Assembly (NCBI RefSeq): GCF_023921125.1
Contig: NZ_CP099466.1
Location: 806,001 to 870,000 of the forward strand
Direction of reading: 5' to 3'
Length of the DNA stretch: 64,000 nt
Source of the DNA: Arthrobacter caoxuetaonis
GTDB lineage: Bacteria; Actinomycetota; Actinomycetes; Actinomycetales; Micrococcaceae
Shown here: positions 17,057 through 25,764 of the stretch, piece after piece
Layout: each line of letters opens with the position of its first letter
Position numbering within the stretch: position 1 is the first letter of the stretch
Position numbers and translations under genes: made by a program
The notes under the pieces: model-generated
What the model saw: only the letters and a program-made list of their open reading frames with translations
What the model was told of the DNA's origin: nothing
Database searches by the model: none

Positions 17057-18537
17057 GCGGGGTCCTTACTGGGGTGTGTGTCGGTGGAGGCCGGGATCGC
17101 GGGCGTTTCCGGAACGTCCCGGAAGCCGCCCATGCCGCGCCGTCGGTAGGCCAGTGACGCGATCACGTAGTAGACAGCGCCGGCGAGCAGGGCGGCCGGC
17201 AGCGACGCAGTGGTGTAGTTGAAGACCGGAAGGGTTTCCAGCGTGACGGGGTTGTAAATAGTCAGGTAGAAAGCGGCACCGGCGCCGACGGCGGCCAGGC
17301 CGGCCCAGTTGATCCCGCCGGAGAAGTGGTACCGGCTGGCGGAGCCGGGCTTGAAGATATCCGGCAGGTTGATGTGCTGCCTGCGCAGGAAGAAGTAGTC
17401 GGCAATGATCGCACCGCACATTGCGGACAGGAAGGCGCCGCTGATGGTCACGAAGACCATGAACTGGTCGTACATAAAGCCCGGGAAGAAGGCCAGGATG
17501 GCCGGGAGGGTAAAGAATCCCGCGCACAGCAGCGGCCAGGGGGTTCTCGACAGCAGGCTTCCGCTCGCCTGGCGCAGCGCCAGCACGGTGGAATAGACGA
17601 TGGACGAGGTGCTGGTGATGTTCGCGAAGGCGATGAACAGCAGGATGGCTGCGCCCAGGACCGGCCCGCCGAAGGGCAGCATCCACACGGTGGGATCGGA
17701 ATCGCCAAGGGTGAGGGCGGCGCCCATGCCCACCATCTGGGCAATGATAGTGGCGACGAAAAGTCCGCCGTAGGCAGGCCACAGGGCCGCCTTGGGCGAC
17801 TTGGTCAGCCGGGCCAGGGAGCCCATCACCGGGTACCAGGAAACACCCACACCGGCGTTGAATTCCACGGCAAGCATGAAGTTCAGCCGTTCGTCCTCGA
17901 AGGGGGCCAGCGGAGCGGCAGTCAGCAGGGCGTCCCAGGACGTGTTCAGTACAAGGAAAACCATGAGGCCCGCCGTGATGACCACCAGTCCGGGCGCGAT
18001 GAACTTGTTGAACCGGCCGATCATGACCGGCCCGCGGGAGAGGATCCACCAGGCGGCGGCTATCGCCAGCAGCGCCACTACGGTGACCATGACTGACTCG
18101 GGACCGAAGTCGGTGCCCAGCGCTTCGTTGGAAACCTGGGTGACGGCCCGGCCCACCATGATGGAGAGCAGCGAAGACCATCCCATCTCAGTCACCAGGA
18201 TGACCGTGAAGACGAGGACGCCGACACCCACCAGCCCGAACACGGGCCGGAGCATGGTGTACTGCTCCCCGCCGTGGCGCTGGCTCGAAACCACCGATGC
18301 CAGCACCATGAAGGAGAGCCCGATGGCGTTGCCGATGACCATCGCCGCCAGGCCCTGCTGGAAGCCGACGAGCAGGGCGGTGGACCCTCCCACCAGGAAG
18401 GCCCAGGTGGCGATGGCCAGCGAGACGTTCACCCAGGTGAACTCCGCGCCGCTCCAAATCCGTTCGCTCTTCAGCAGCGGAAGGGAGCCCAGGGTGGCGC
18501 TCCGGGACGGGTCGGCCGTCCGCTTGCCGCCGCTCAC
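17053..18537 (-). CDS. NCS1-family purine/cytosine-type permease
   Basis: A 494-aa secondary transporter with about 12 membrane helices. Family features: N-terminal ERIWSGAEFTWVNVSLAIATW, ATWAFLVGG in the first helix, GLSFMVLASVVSS, and the long alternating helices up to AALLAGAVYYVIASLAYRRR. NCS1 members import nucleobases, allantoin, hydantoins or related N-heterocycles with protons or sodium. I chose GTG at 18537, which overlaps the stop of the small upstream membrane protein (GTGA). Downstream dehydrogenase and divergent amidase suggest a nitrogen-containing alcohol or amide as substrate; this is inference. Confidence 0.85.
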   Translation of the reverse strand: MSGGKRTADPSRSATLGSLPLLKSERIWSGAEFTWVNVSLAIATWAFLVGGSTALLVGFQQGLAAMVIGNAIGLSFMVLASVVSSQRHGGEQYTMLRPVFGLVGVGVLVFTVILVTEMGWSSLLSIMVGRAVTQVSNEALGTDFGPESVMVTVVALLAIAAAWWILSRGPVMIGRFNKFIAPGLVVITAGLMVFLVLNTSWDALLTAAPLAPFEDERLNFMLAVEFNAGVGVSWYPVMGSLARLTKSPKAALWPAYGGLFVATIIAQMVGMGAALTLGDSDPTVWMLPFGGPVLGAAILLFIAFANITSTSSIVYSTVLALRQASGSLLSRTPWPLLCAGFFTLPAILAFFPGFMYDQFMVFVTISGAFLSAMCGAIIADYFFLRRQHINLPDIFKPGSASRYHFSGGINWAGLAAVGAGAAFYLTIYNPVTLETLPVFNYTTASLPAALLAGAVYYVIASLAYRRRGMGGFRDVPETPAIPASTDTHPSKDPA

Positions 18538-18704
18538 AGCACCATCACCAGGAGGCCGAGAAGGCACAGGACTGCAGTGGTCCCGACGTAGGCGGCGAGT
18601 TCTCGGTTGGTCAGGGCCCGGCGCGACGGGTCCTGGTGCTCATCTTCACGTATTGCGCGCAGGCGGCCGGCGAGCTCATCGCCGGGCGAAGTAATCGGGT
18701 CCAC
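18534..18704 (-). CDS. Small single-pass membrane protein in front of the NCS1 permease
   Basis: A 56-aa protein. An acidic and basic N-terminal part (DELAGRLRAIREDEHQDPSRR) is followed by one membrane helix at about residues 38-55 (AYVGTTAVLCLLGLLVMVL). Start GTG at 18704 is supported by GAGGAG a few bases upstream; earlier in-frame starts lie inside the operator region. The stop overlaps the permease start, so the two are made together. It looks like a small accessory subunit of the permease, comparable in layout to small subunits of some other secondary transporters, but no family is recognised. Confidence 0.65.
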   Translation of the reverse strand: MDPITSPGDELAGRLRAIREDEHQDPSRRALTNRELAAYVGTTAVLCLLGLLVMVL

Positions 18705-18731
18705 GTGTCTCCTCGGGTTCACAAGACGAAT

Positions 18732-18750
18732 AACCGAATGACATTCGGTT
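18732..18750. promoter_or_regulatory. TetR-type palindromic operator
   Basis: AACCGAATGACATTCGGTT is a perfect inverted repeat, nine-base arms around a single central base. It lies in the 143-base gap between the divergent small membrane protein/NCS1 operon and the amidase gene. The only nearby regulator is the TetR protein at the end of that operon, so it is the likely ligand. Confidence 0.7.
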
Positions 18751-18847
18751 TGGTGAACATGCTTGTGCCTATCATGGAGAGAGTCAACGGTTTTTGTGAT
18801 TGTTACCACCGCATGACGCGGCGGTTCACCCCCGGACAGGAGTAGGA

Positions 18848-19645
18848 ATGGCCCGCATAGCCGTGCTGCAGGCAGAGTCCCGTGTGGGCGAACCCGGGGA
18901 GAACCTGGCCCTGATCCGGAGGGCCGCGGTTCGGGCTGCTGAAGCCGGAGCTGACCTTCTCATTACCCCGGAGCTTTTCCCCACCGGCTATGCGCCGGCC
19001 CTTGCGGCAGGGTCCGACGGCGCGGGGATGCGGAAGGAACTGGCGGCCATCGCGGACGAGGAGGGCATCGGCGTCGTTGCCTCGACCGTGGAGGATGACT
19101 CCGGCACCCGCTTCATCTCTGCCTCTTTCTTTGACGAAACCGGGGCCGAACTCCTGCGCTACCGGAAGGCCCATCTTTTCGGTGACGAGGAAAGGAGTGC
19201 GTTTATGCCCGGCGCCGGAATGCCCAGGACCACGGAGTTCCGCGGCCTCAGCATTGCCCTGGGCATCTGCTATGACATCGAATTCCCCGAGTATGCCCGT
19301 GCCGCGGTCCGGGCAGGGGCGGACTTGCTGTGCATCCCGACGGCGGTTCCCGCCACCGGGGATGTGGGGGGCCCGCGGCCGCTGCACACCTACAACGCCG
19401 AGCGGATCTCCACCCTGCTGGTGCCCGCCCGTGCCCTGGAGAACGGGGTCTACATTGCGTATGCAAATCACGCCGGTGCCGGGTTCACCGGAACCAGTGT
19501 CATCGCCTCGCCGTACGGAACGCTGCTGGCAGAGGCTGCGGACGGGGAGGAGCTGCTGCTGACGGACATCCACCCGGATGAGGTCCAGCGGGCGCGGCGG
19601 CTCAATACCTACGCCCAGGACATCCGTCCGGAGTTGTACCGCTAG
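18848..19645 (+). CDS. Carbon-nitrogen hydrolase (nitrilase superfamily amidase)
   Basis: A 265-aa cytoplasmic hydrolase with the nitrilase-superfamily triad: E42 in TPELFPTGY, K107 in RYRKAHLFG and nucleophile C141 in LGICYDIEFPEY. Length and motifs fit small amidases that hydrolyse linear amides or deaminated compounds rather than true nitrilases. AGGAGTAGGA precedes ATG 18848 directly; earlier in-frame codons lie upstream of that ribosome site. It faces the NCS1/alcohol dehydrogenase operon across the TetR operator, so import, amide hydrolysis and alcohol oxidation may be steps of one pathway. Confidence 0.85.
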   Translation: MARIAVLQAESRVGEPGENLALIRRAAVRAAEAGADLLITPELFPTGYAPALAAGSDGAGMRKELAAIADEEGIGVVASTVEDDSGTRFISASFFDETGAELLRYRKAHLFGDEERSAFMPGAGMPRTTEFRGLSIALGICYDIEFPEYARAAVRAGADLLCIPTAVPATGDVGGPRPLHTYNAERISTLLVPARALENGVYIAYANHAGAGFTGTSVIASPYGTLLAEAADGEELLLTDIHPDEVQRARRLNTYAQDIRPELYR

Positions 19646-19652
19646 GGGTCAG

Positions 19653-19683
19653 CCTGAATAAGGGGCCGCCCTGAATTAGGGGC
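19653..19683 (+). repeat. Two tandem 14-base repeats after the amidase gene
   Basis: CCTGAATAAGGGGC (19653-19666) and CCTGAATTAGGGGC (19670-19683) differ at one base and have a 17-base period. The second contains CCCT-GAATT-AGGG, an inverted repeat. They lie between the amidase stop and the DUF3817 gene and may be a regulatory element or a short slipped-strand duplication. Confidence 0.6.
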
Positions 19684-19741
19684 ACGCGGGGGCATGCTGA
19701 CATAATGTTGGCAAACGCCCTTCGGAAGGTGGCCCAGCTCC

Positions 19742-20197
19742 ATGACTCCACGCAAACTGTTCACCACCTTGGCCTTTGCCGAGGCCGTGACGTGGACTCT
19801 CCTGATCGCGGCCCTGGTGGCCAAGTACGCCTTCGGCAACGAAGCGTTCACGCCCATCGCCGGCGGACTGCACGGCTTTGTGTTCCTCTCCTATGCCGCA
19901 GTGACCGTGTTTGTGTGGGTCAACCAGAAGTGGTCGGCGGCTACCGGCGTGCTGGGCGTTGCGCTCGCCGTCGTTCCCTGGGCCACCATCCCGTTCGAGA
20001 AGTCGCTGGATAAGCGCGGACTGCTCGACGGCGGCTGGCGCCTGGGCCCGGGCGGTGAGGAGCCGAAGAACTTCGTGGACAAGGTTCAGGCACTTGTGCT
20101 GCGCCGCCCCGTGGCTGCTGCCCTGGTTGCCGTTGCCGGAGTCGCCGTCGTCTTTCTAATCCTGCTCTACCTCGGCCCGCCCATTCCCAAGGGCTAG
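19742..20197 (+). CDS. DUF3817 integral membrane protein
   Basis: A 151-aa protein matching DUF3817, an actinobacterial membrane family of unknown role. Helices lie near residues 5-27 (KLFTTLAFAEAVTWTLLIAAL), 42-62 (GGLHGFVFLSYAAVTVFVWV), 66-85 and 124-146. The family motif HGFVFLSYA is present, and a charged loop (KSLDKRGLLDGGWRLGPG) sits between helices 3 and 4. CGGAAGGTGG provides a ribosome site; CATAAT about 40 bases upstream may be a -10 box. Apparently monocistronic. Confidence 0.82.
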   Translation: MTPRKLFTTLAFAEAVTWTLLIAALVAKYAFGNEAFTPIAGGLHGFVFLSYAAVTVFVWVNQKWSAATGVLGVALAVVPWATIPFEKSLDKRGLLDGGWRLGPGGEEPKNFVDKVQALVLRRPVAAALVAVAGVAVVFLILLYLGPPIPKG

Positions 20198-20259
20198 CTC
20201 CGCCGCCCCCGGGCGTCACAACTCCGTGAGCCGGATCCCTGTGCTGGCAGGATGGGCAC

Positions 20260-21174
20260 ATGGCAAAACCGTTTACCCTGGTTCAGCTGCGGTATTTCGC
20301 CGCCGTTGCAGCAGCGGAGAGCATGACTGCGGCGTCGCGTGAACTCAATGTCACCCAGTCGGCGCTGTCGGCGGCGATCTCCCAGCTGGAGAAGGACCTC
20401 GACGTCCAGCTTTTCATCCGGGGCAGGCAGCGCGGAATGCGCCTCACTGCCCCCGGCAGGCAGTTCGCCAAGGACCTGGCGCCATTCCTGGAAGAAGCCG
20501 ATGCACTGTACGAAGCTGCCCGCGGCTACTCGGATGTTCTCACCGGTGAACTGCGCGTCGGAGTCTTCGCTCCGCTGGCGCCCTTCCGTGCGCCGGTGAT
20601 CCTCCAGGCCTTCGAAGCAGCCCACCCCGAGGTGCAGATCTCGTTCCTGGAAGGTGACCAGGAATACCTCCGCCGGTCCCTGCTCGAAGGCGAATGCGAA
20701 CTCGCGCTGATGTACGGCCTCGGGCTGGATGAAGGCTTTACCACCAGGGTGGTGGAACGGATCGCCGCTCACGTGCTCGTGGCCGCAGACCATCCCCTTG
20801 CAGCGAATCCGGACGGGGAAGTGTCCTTGGCGCAGCTCGAAGACGAGCCGTTGATCCTGCTGGACCTTCCGCACACCCGCGAGTACTTCATGAGCCTGTT
20901 CGCCGCAGCCGGGGTTCGCCCGAAAATCCGCCACCGGGCCTCCGGGTATGAGACCGTGCGCTCCTTCGTGGGCCGGGGGCACGGCTACTCCGTCCTGAAC
21001 CAGCGCCTTCATCACGACCAGACCTATGCCGGCGGCCGGGTGGTTCCGCTGCGGCTCACCGATGACGTTCCTGGTATTGAGGTCATGCTGGTGCGTCCCC
21101 GTGGAGTGCGGCCCACGCGCCGCGCCCTCGCGTTTGAGACCGTCTGCGGCCGCCTCTATGGAGCGGGCAGCTGA
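20260..21174 (+). CDS. LysR-family transcriptional regulator
   Basis: A 304-aa LysR regulator. The N-terminal winged helix-turn-helix covers residues 5-63 (TLVQLRYFAAVAAAESMTAAS, NVTQSALSAAISQLEKDL, LFIRG), followed by a LysR substrate-binding domain (about 90-300). It precedes, on the same strand, the transporter/carbamoylase/amidase operon, with 331 intervening bases. LysR proteins usually activate the adjacent catabolic genes in response to a pathway intermediate; here that would be an N-carbamoyl or amide compound. Only a weak ribosome site (AGGAT) precedes the ATG. Confidence 0.9.
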   Translation: MAKPFTLVQLRYFAAVAAAESMTAASRELNVTQSALSAAISQLEKDLDVQLFIRGRQRGMRLTAPGRQFAKDLAPFLEEADALYEAARGYSDVLTGELRVGVFAPLAPFRAPVILQAFEAAHPEVQISFLEGDQEYLRRSLLEGECELALMYGLGLDEGFTTRVVERIAAHVLVAADHPLAANPDGEVSLAQLEDEPLILLDLPHTREYFMSLFAAAGVRPKIRHRASGYETVRSFVGRGHGYSVLNQRLHHDQTYAGGRVVPLRLTDDVPGIEVMLVRPRGVRPTRRALAFETVCGRLYGAGS

Positions 21175-21505
21175 TTCCTCGCATCGAGAAAATCGATCAA
21201 ACACTTCAGAAACATCGACTGGACATCTGTGATGCGGATCACCAGAGTGGAGCCATCATCATCTCTGCCCCGCAGGTGAGCGGCGGGCTTCACCCCCAAA
21301 TGACGCGGAAAATGCGCCCGCCGCCCCGGCACTGACCCCCAGGAGTGCAGTTGGCCAGTCCAGAACCACGTTTCCGCAGCATTACGTACTTCCCGGTCCC
21401 CGGGCCGGCCGCGGGAAATACTGCCGTCACAACGGCCAGCCGAACGTTACTTCCCGGAAACGGCGGGCAACGGCGCCTAAACCCGGTTTGCGTACGGTGG
21501 CATTC
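21175..21505 (+). other. 331-base intergenic region between the LysR gene and its likely target operon
   Basis: No open frame here looks coding. It holds GTGAT-GCGG-ATCAC (21229-21242), a short perfect inverted repeat, and AATCGAT/ACATCGA elements around 21190-21220 that could serve as LysR contacts. TACGGT (21493-21498) lies seven bases before the transporter ATG and would fit a -10 box of a leaderless transcript, but no -35 consensus matches. A promoter must lie here by position. Confidence 0.4.
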
Positions 21506-22840
21506 ATGACTACGAACGAAGCCCCACCGAGTGTCCAGTCCGCTCCGGCGGAAGCAGCCAAACCCCGCATCACCGGCATGCAGAAGCGTGTCCTGGCCGG
21601 CGGCAGTGTTGGCCAGTTCATCGAGTTCTACGACTTCGCCCTGTACGGGCTCTCAGCAGTGGTTCTTTCGCAGCTCTTCTTCCCGAGCGAGAGCGCGTTC
21701 ATCGGGCTGCTGTCCACCTTCGCAACCTTCGGCGTCGCGTTCCTGATCCGGCCGCTCGGCGGACTGTTCTTCGGAGCCCTCGGTGACCGGATCGGCCGCC
21801 GCCGCGTCCTGTACATCACCCTGGTCTCCATCGGAGCAGCAACCGCCGCAATCGGCCTGCTGCCGACCTACGCCACCATCGGTGCCCTGGCCCCGGCACT
21901 GCTGGTGCTCTGCCGCCTGGTCCAGGGCTTCTCGGCCGGCGGCGAATCCGTTGGCGCCCCGTCGTTCGTCTTCGAACACGCTCCGGCGAACCGCCGCGGC
22001 TTCTGGCTGAACATCACCCTCGCCGCCACGGCGCTGCCTTCCGTGGTGGCCGGAACGCTGATCCTGGTGCTGAGCCAGTCGATGAGCGAGGCCGACTTCC
22101 AGAGCTGGGGCTGGCGCATTCCGTTCCTGCTGGCGCTGCCGCTGTCCCTGTTCGGCCTGTGGATCCGGGCCAAGACCGAGGAAAGCGAAGTGTTCAAAGC
22201 CGTCCTGGCCAAGAACCAGACCAAGGAATACAGCCCCATCCGCGAGACATTCCGCACTAACAAGGTCCGCATGCTCCAGGTCATCTTCGTCATGGGCCTG
22301 ACCGCCATGGGCTTCTACTTCCTCTCCGGGTACTTCGTCTCCTACGTCCAGACCACCGGCAACCTCAGCCGCGACCAGTCGCTGCTCGCCAACGCCGCAG
22401 CCATGGCGTTCTACGCACTGCTCCTGCCGCTGGGCGGAATCATCGGCGACCGGGTTGGCCGCAAGCCGATGCTGATCGCCGGTTCGGCAGCACTGGCAGT
22501 CTTCGCGGTTCCCTGCTTCATGCTGGTGACCAGCGGCGTGCTGGGACTGGCCATCCTGGGCCAGCTGCTCTTCGTCATCCCGCTCTGCATCTACGGCGGC
22601 GGCTGCTACACGTTCTTCGTGGAAATCTTCACCACCAAGACCCGCTTCACCTCCGCCGCCATCAGCTACAACGTCGCCTACGCCATCTTCGGCGGCACCG
22701 CTCCGTTCGTCGGCACCGCACTGGTGGCCGCGACGGACGTGGCGTACTCGCCCGGTTTCTACATGAGCGCCGCAGCGGTGATCGTGCTCCTGCTGCTCAC
22801 CCTGACCCGGGTTCCGGAAACCCGCGGACGCATGGGCTAA
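21506..22840 (+). CDS. MHS-family MFS transporter (metabolite:proton symporter)
   Basis: A 444-aa member of the metabolite:H+ symporter branch of MFS, with the hallmark GGSVGQFIEFYDFALYG at the end of the soluble N-terminus, GALGDRIGRRR in loop 2-3 and GDRVGRKP in loop 8-9, and about 12 helices. MHS proteins import organic acids, amino acids or related zwitterions. ATG 21506 has no good Shine-Dalgarno sequence. Two hydrolases follow, so the cargo is likely a carbamoylated or amidated organic acid. Confidence 0.88.
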   Translation: MTTNEAPPSVQSAPAEAAKPRITGMQKRVLAGGSVGQFIEFYDFALYGLSAVVLSQLFFPSESAFIGLLSTFATFGVAFLIRPLGGLFFGALGDRIGRRRVLYITLVSIGAATAAIGLLPTYATIGALAPALLVLCRLVQGFSAGGESVGAPSFVFEHAPANRRGFWLNITLAATALPSVVAGTLILVLSQSMSEADFQSWGWRIPFLLALPLSLFGLWIRAKTEESEVFKAVLAKNQTKEYSPIRETFRTNKVRMLQVIFVMGLTAMGFYFLSGYFVSYVQTTGNLSRDQSLLANAAAMAFYALLLPLGGIIGDRVGRKPMLIAGSAALAVFAVPCFMLVTSGVLGLAILGQLLFVIPLCIYGGGCYTFFVEIFTTKTRFTSAAISYNVAYAIFGGTAPFVGTALVAATDVAYSPGFYMSAAAVIVLLLLTLTRVPETRGRMG

Positions 22841-22894
22841 CACCGCCCGGCGCAGCCGCACGAACCAAGCCCGCCTGAATCAAAGGAAAGAACC

Positions 22895-24154
22895 ATGACT
22901 TCATCCCAGGCATTCCTGAAGGATTTCCACGACGTCGCCGCCATTGGCGCCACACCCGCCAACGGCGTCGACAGGCAAGCAGCAACCCCGGAAGACAAGC
23001 AGACCAGGGACTGGTTCGCCGCCTACGCCGAAGCCCGCGGCTGGGAGGTGCGCGTGGACGGGATCGGCAACATGTTCGCGCTGGTGGAGCTGGTTCCCGG
23101 CGCACCGTACGTCCTGGTCGGATCACACCTGGACAGCCAGCCGCTGGGCGGACGGTTCGACGGCGCGTACGGCGTGATTGCCGGCCTGCACGCAGCTTCC
23201 CGGATCACCGAGCGGCTGGCCGCCAGCGGTGGAACACCGGTCTTCAACCTGGCGGTGGTCAACTGGTTCAACGAGGAAGGCGGGCGGTTCGCCCCGTCCA
23301 TCATGGGCAGTTCCGTATTTGCCGGGCTGATGGATGAGGACGCCATGCTGGCTGTCCAGGACCTCGCCGGTATCTCGGTCCGGGAGGCCCTGGACGGAAT
23401 CGGCTACCTCGGCACGGACCAGCGCCCGGAAGTGGCCAGCTACGCGGAAATCCACATTGAACAGGGACGGATCCTGGAACGCGAACAGCTGCCGCTCGGC
23501 GCCGTCGACTACTCCTGGTACACCCAGAAGCTGGATATTGAAGTGCTCGGTGAACAGTCCCACACCGGGGCAACTGCCATGGCAGACCGCCATGATGCCC
23601 TGGTGGCGGCGTCGAAGGTGGTTTTGCTGGTCCACGACGTGACGAAGAAGTTCACCGAAGAAGCCCTGGTTTCCTCGGTAGGCCGGATGACACTGGAGCC
23701 GAACTCGCCAATCGTCGTCGCGCGCCGGGTCCATCTGGTCGCAGACCTCCGCTCGGCGTCGCCGGAGATCGTCAGCGAGGCCCGTGCCTCTCTGCTCGCC
23801 GATATCGACGCTATTGCCCGGGAACATGACATCACCATCAACGTGAACGATTTCGATATCCGCGGCATCCAGTACTACCCCGAAGAAGGTCTGGAACTGG
23901 CGGAGAAGGTCGCCGCGGAGCTGGGCCTGGGAATCCGGAGAATCCAGACCATGGCCGGGCACGACTCCGTGGCACTAAACCGCATTGCCCCCACGGTCAT
24001 GCTGTTCATTCCTTCGGTGGACGGCGTCTCGCACTGCGAACGCGAATTCACCCGCGACGAAGACATGGTTGCCGGACTGGACGCCCTCACCGAACTGGGC
24101 TGGAAGCTGGTGCACGGTGCCCTCACGGACCAGGCCACGGGGCCGGCGGCATGA
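22895..24154 (+). CDS. M20-family Zn hydrolase, N-carbamoyl-L-amino-acid hydrolase / allantoate amidohydrolase type
   Basis: A 419-aa cytoplasmic metallohydrolase. Metal ligands appear as the His-Asp of VGSHLDSQPLGGRFDG, the Glu-Glu of WFNEEGGRF, the His of IHIEQGRILE and the C-terminal His of AGHDSVALN. The dimerisation domain insertion (about 205-325) with LGEQSHTGATAMADRHD is typical of hydantoinase-pathway carbamoylases and beta-ureidopropionases. It cleaves N-carbamoyl groups to amino acid, CO2 and ammonia. AAAGGAAAG precedes the ATG. Middle gene of the LysR-associated operon; it overlaps the amidase by four bases. Confidence 0.88.
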   Translation: MTSSQAFLKDFHDVAAIGATPANGVDRQAATPEDKQTRDWFAAYAEARGWEVRVDGIGNMFALVELVPGAPYVLVGSHLDSQPLGGRFDGAYGVIAGLHAASRITERLAASGGTPVFNLAVVNWFNEEGGRFAPSIMGSSVFAGLMDEDAMLAVQDLAGISVREALDGIGYLGTDQRPEVASYAEIHIEQGRILEREQLPLGAVDYSWYTQKLDIEVLGEQSHTGATAMADRHDALVAASKVVLLVHDVTKKFTEEALVSSVGRMTLEPNSPIVVARRVHLVADLRSASPEIVSEARASLLADIDAIAREHDITINVNDFDIRGIQYYPEEGLELAEKVAAELGLGIRRIQTMAGHDSVALNRIAPTVMLFIPSVDGVSHCEREFTRDEDMVAGLDALTELGWKLVHGALTDQATGPAA

Positions 24155-25626
24155 GCACACCCACCGGTGAGGCTGCGGGTAGCCGGACTCCGCAGCAGGC
24201 GCCGCTGCACTATTTGGACGCCGTCACGGCACTGAAGCTGTTCCGCTCCCGGGAGCTCTCCCCGGTGGAACTGCTGCAGGCGGTGATTGACCGCGCGGGC
24301 ACCGCGAACGCGTCAGTCAATGCCCTCACCGAGACTCTGTTCGACGACGCCATGGTGCTGGCCCGGGAAGCGGAAGCGCAATACCTGCGCGGTGAAGCCG
24401 GTGCTGCTGACCGGCCGCTGCTCGGACTGCCCGTCGTGGCCAAGGAGAAGCACGCCCTCGCGGGGCGCAGCTTTTCGCAGGGGCTGCTCTCCCATGCCGG
24501 GCGGACGGCAGCGGCAGACCACCCCGTGGTGGAACGCATCCGGGCCGCGGGAGGAATCGTGCACGCACGGAGTACGTCGCCGGAGTTCAGCTGCGCCACC
24601 GTGACCCACAGTCCCATGTGGGGCGTTACACGCAATCCCTGGAATCTTGAGCGGTCACCGGGTGGATCCTCCGGCGGTGCGGGAGCGGCGCTGGCCGCGG
24701 GCCTGGCTCCGTTGGCCACGGCGTCGGACATCGCCGGTTCCACCAGGCTGCCGGCGGCATTTACCGGAACGGTTGGGTACAAGGCCCCCTACGGCAGGAT
24801 TCCCGGGCTGGCGCCGCTGTCCGCTGACTGGTACCGCGGCGACGGTCCCATGGCACGCACCGTTGCGGACACGGCGCTGCTGGCCAACGTCATGTCCGGC
24901 CGGCACCCCGGGGACCACACCTCCCACGGCGGACCGGGAACCCTGCCGCTGGAGTACCCCGGAGCCGGGGACGTCTCCGGGCTTCGGATTGCTCTGTGCC
25001 TGCGGCTCGGGGACTACCCGCTGGACGACGCCGTGGAGGCCAACACCCGGGCCGTTGCCGAAACCCTGCGGGCAGCGGGAGCTGTGGTGGAGGAGGTGGT
25101 CCTGCCGTGGACAAGCGCTGAGATCCGCGACACCATATTCACTCACTTCGGCCACATCCTGGGGCCGGCCATGGAAGCTGCCACCGCCGGGGACCAGGAC
25201 ACACTCGCTGCCTACACCCGGCGGTTTATGGCCGACGCGCGGGCCGCGGCGGAGCGCAGGACGCTGGTCGACGGACTCGGAGCTGAGGCCCGGATCCAGT
25301 CGCAGCTGGCAACCGTGATGGACGGTTTTGATGTGCTGCTCTGCCCGACCTCCGGAGCCGGATCACTGGCCGCTGATGCCGATTACCTCGACGGCATTAC
25401 GGTTGCCGGAACCCGGCTGGAGCACTACTGGGAGGGGCACCTGACAGCGCCGTTCAACATCACCAACCGCTGCCCGGTCCTCGCGGTGCCGTCAGGGTTT
25501 GGTGCTGACGGTGTGCCCACCGGGGTGCAGCTGGTGGGGCACCCGTTTGCGGAGGAATCCGTCTTCCGAGTGGGTGCTGCCATCGAGGTGCTGCGGCCCT
25601 GGGCGGGGCGGTACCCGGACCTGTAG
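24151..25626 (+). CDS. Amidase signature family protein
   Basis: A 491-aa amidase with the Ser-cisSer-Lys triad: Lys in VVAKEKHAL, cis-Ser in SPGGSSGGAGAAL and nucleophile Ser in ATASDIAGSTRLPAAF. The first motif is slightly unusual, EKHA instead of the common KD or KDN. It would hydrolyse a carboxamide to the acid and ammonia. ATGA overlap with the carbamoylase gene implies coupled translation, and the pair would release two ammonia units from one substrate. No signal peptide; cytoplasmic. Confidence 0.88.
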   Translation: MSTPTGEAAGSRTPQQAPLHYLDAVTALKLFRSRELSPVELLQAVIDRAGTANASVNALTETLFDDAMVLAREAEAQYLRGEAGAADRPLLGLPVVAKEKHALAGRSFSQGLLSHAGRTAAADHPVVERIRAAGGIVHARSTSPEFSCATVTHSPMWGVTRNPWNLERSPGGSSGGAGAALAAGLAPLATASDIAGSTRLPAAFTGTVGYKAPYGRIPGLAPLSADWYRGDGPMARTVADTALLANVMSGRHPGDHTSHGGPGTLPLEYPGAGDVSGLRIALCLRLGDYPLDDAVEANTRAVAETLRAAGAVVEEVVLPWTSAEIRDTIFTHFGHILGPAMEAATAGDQDTLAAYTRRFMADARAAAERRTLVDGLGAEARIQSQLATVMDGFDVLLCPTSGAGSLAADADYLDGITVAGTRLEHYWEGHLTAPFNITNRCPVLAVPSGFGADGVPTGVQLVGHPFAEESVFRVGAAIEVLRPWAGRYPDL

Positions 25627-25764
25627 GCGTTCAGCCGTGCCGGCTATGGCGTCCAGTCCTCCGGGCCGGCAATACCCGGCTATACCGCACCGGCTGGTGC
25701 TGCAGTTCGGACCAGGGATGTTCGTGCGCCATCCCGGCTTGTGCCTGCGGGCCCCCGACAGTCT

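Noticed and set aside
25687-25700. GCACC-GGCT-GGTGC hairpin between the convergent amidase and SDR genes as a terminator.
   Set aside because: The stem is only five base pairs with no U-tract on either strand; too weak to support in GC-rich DNA.
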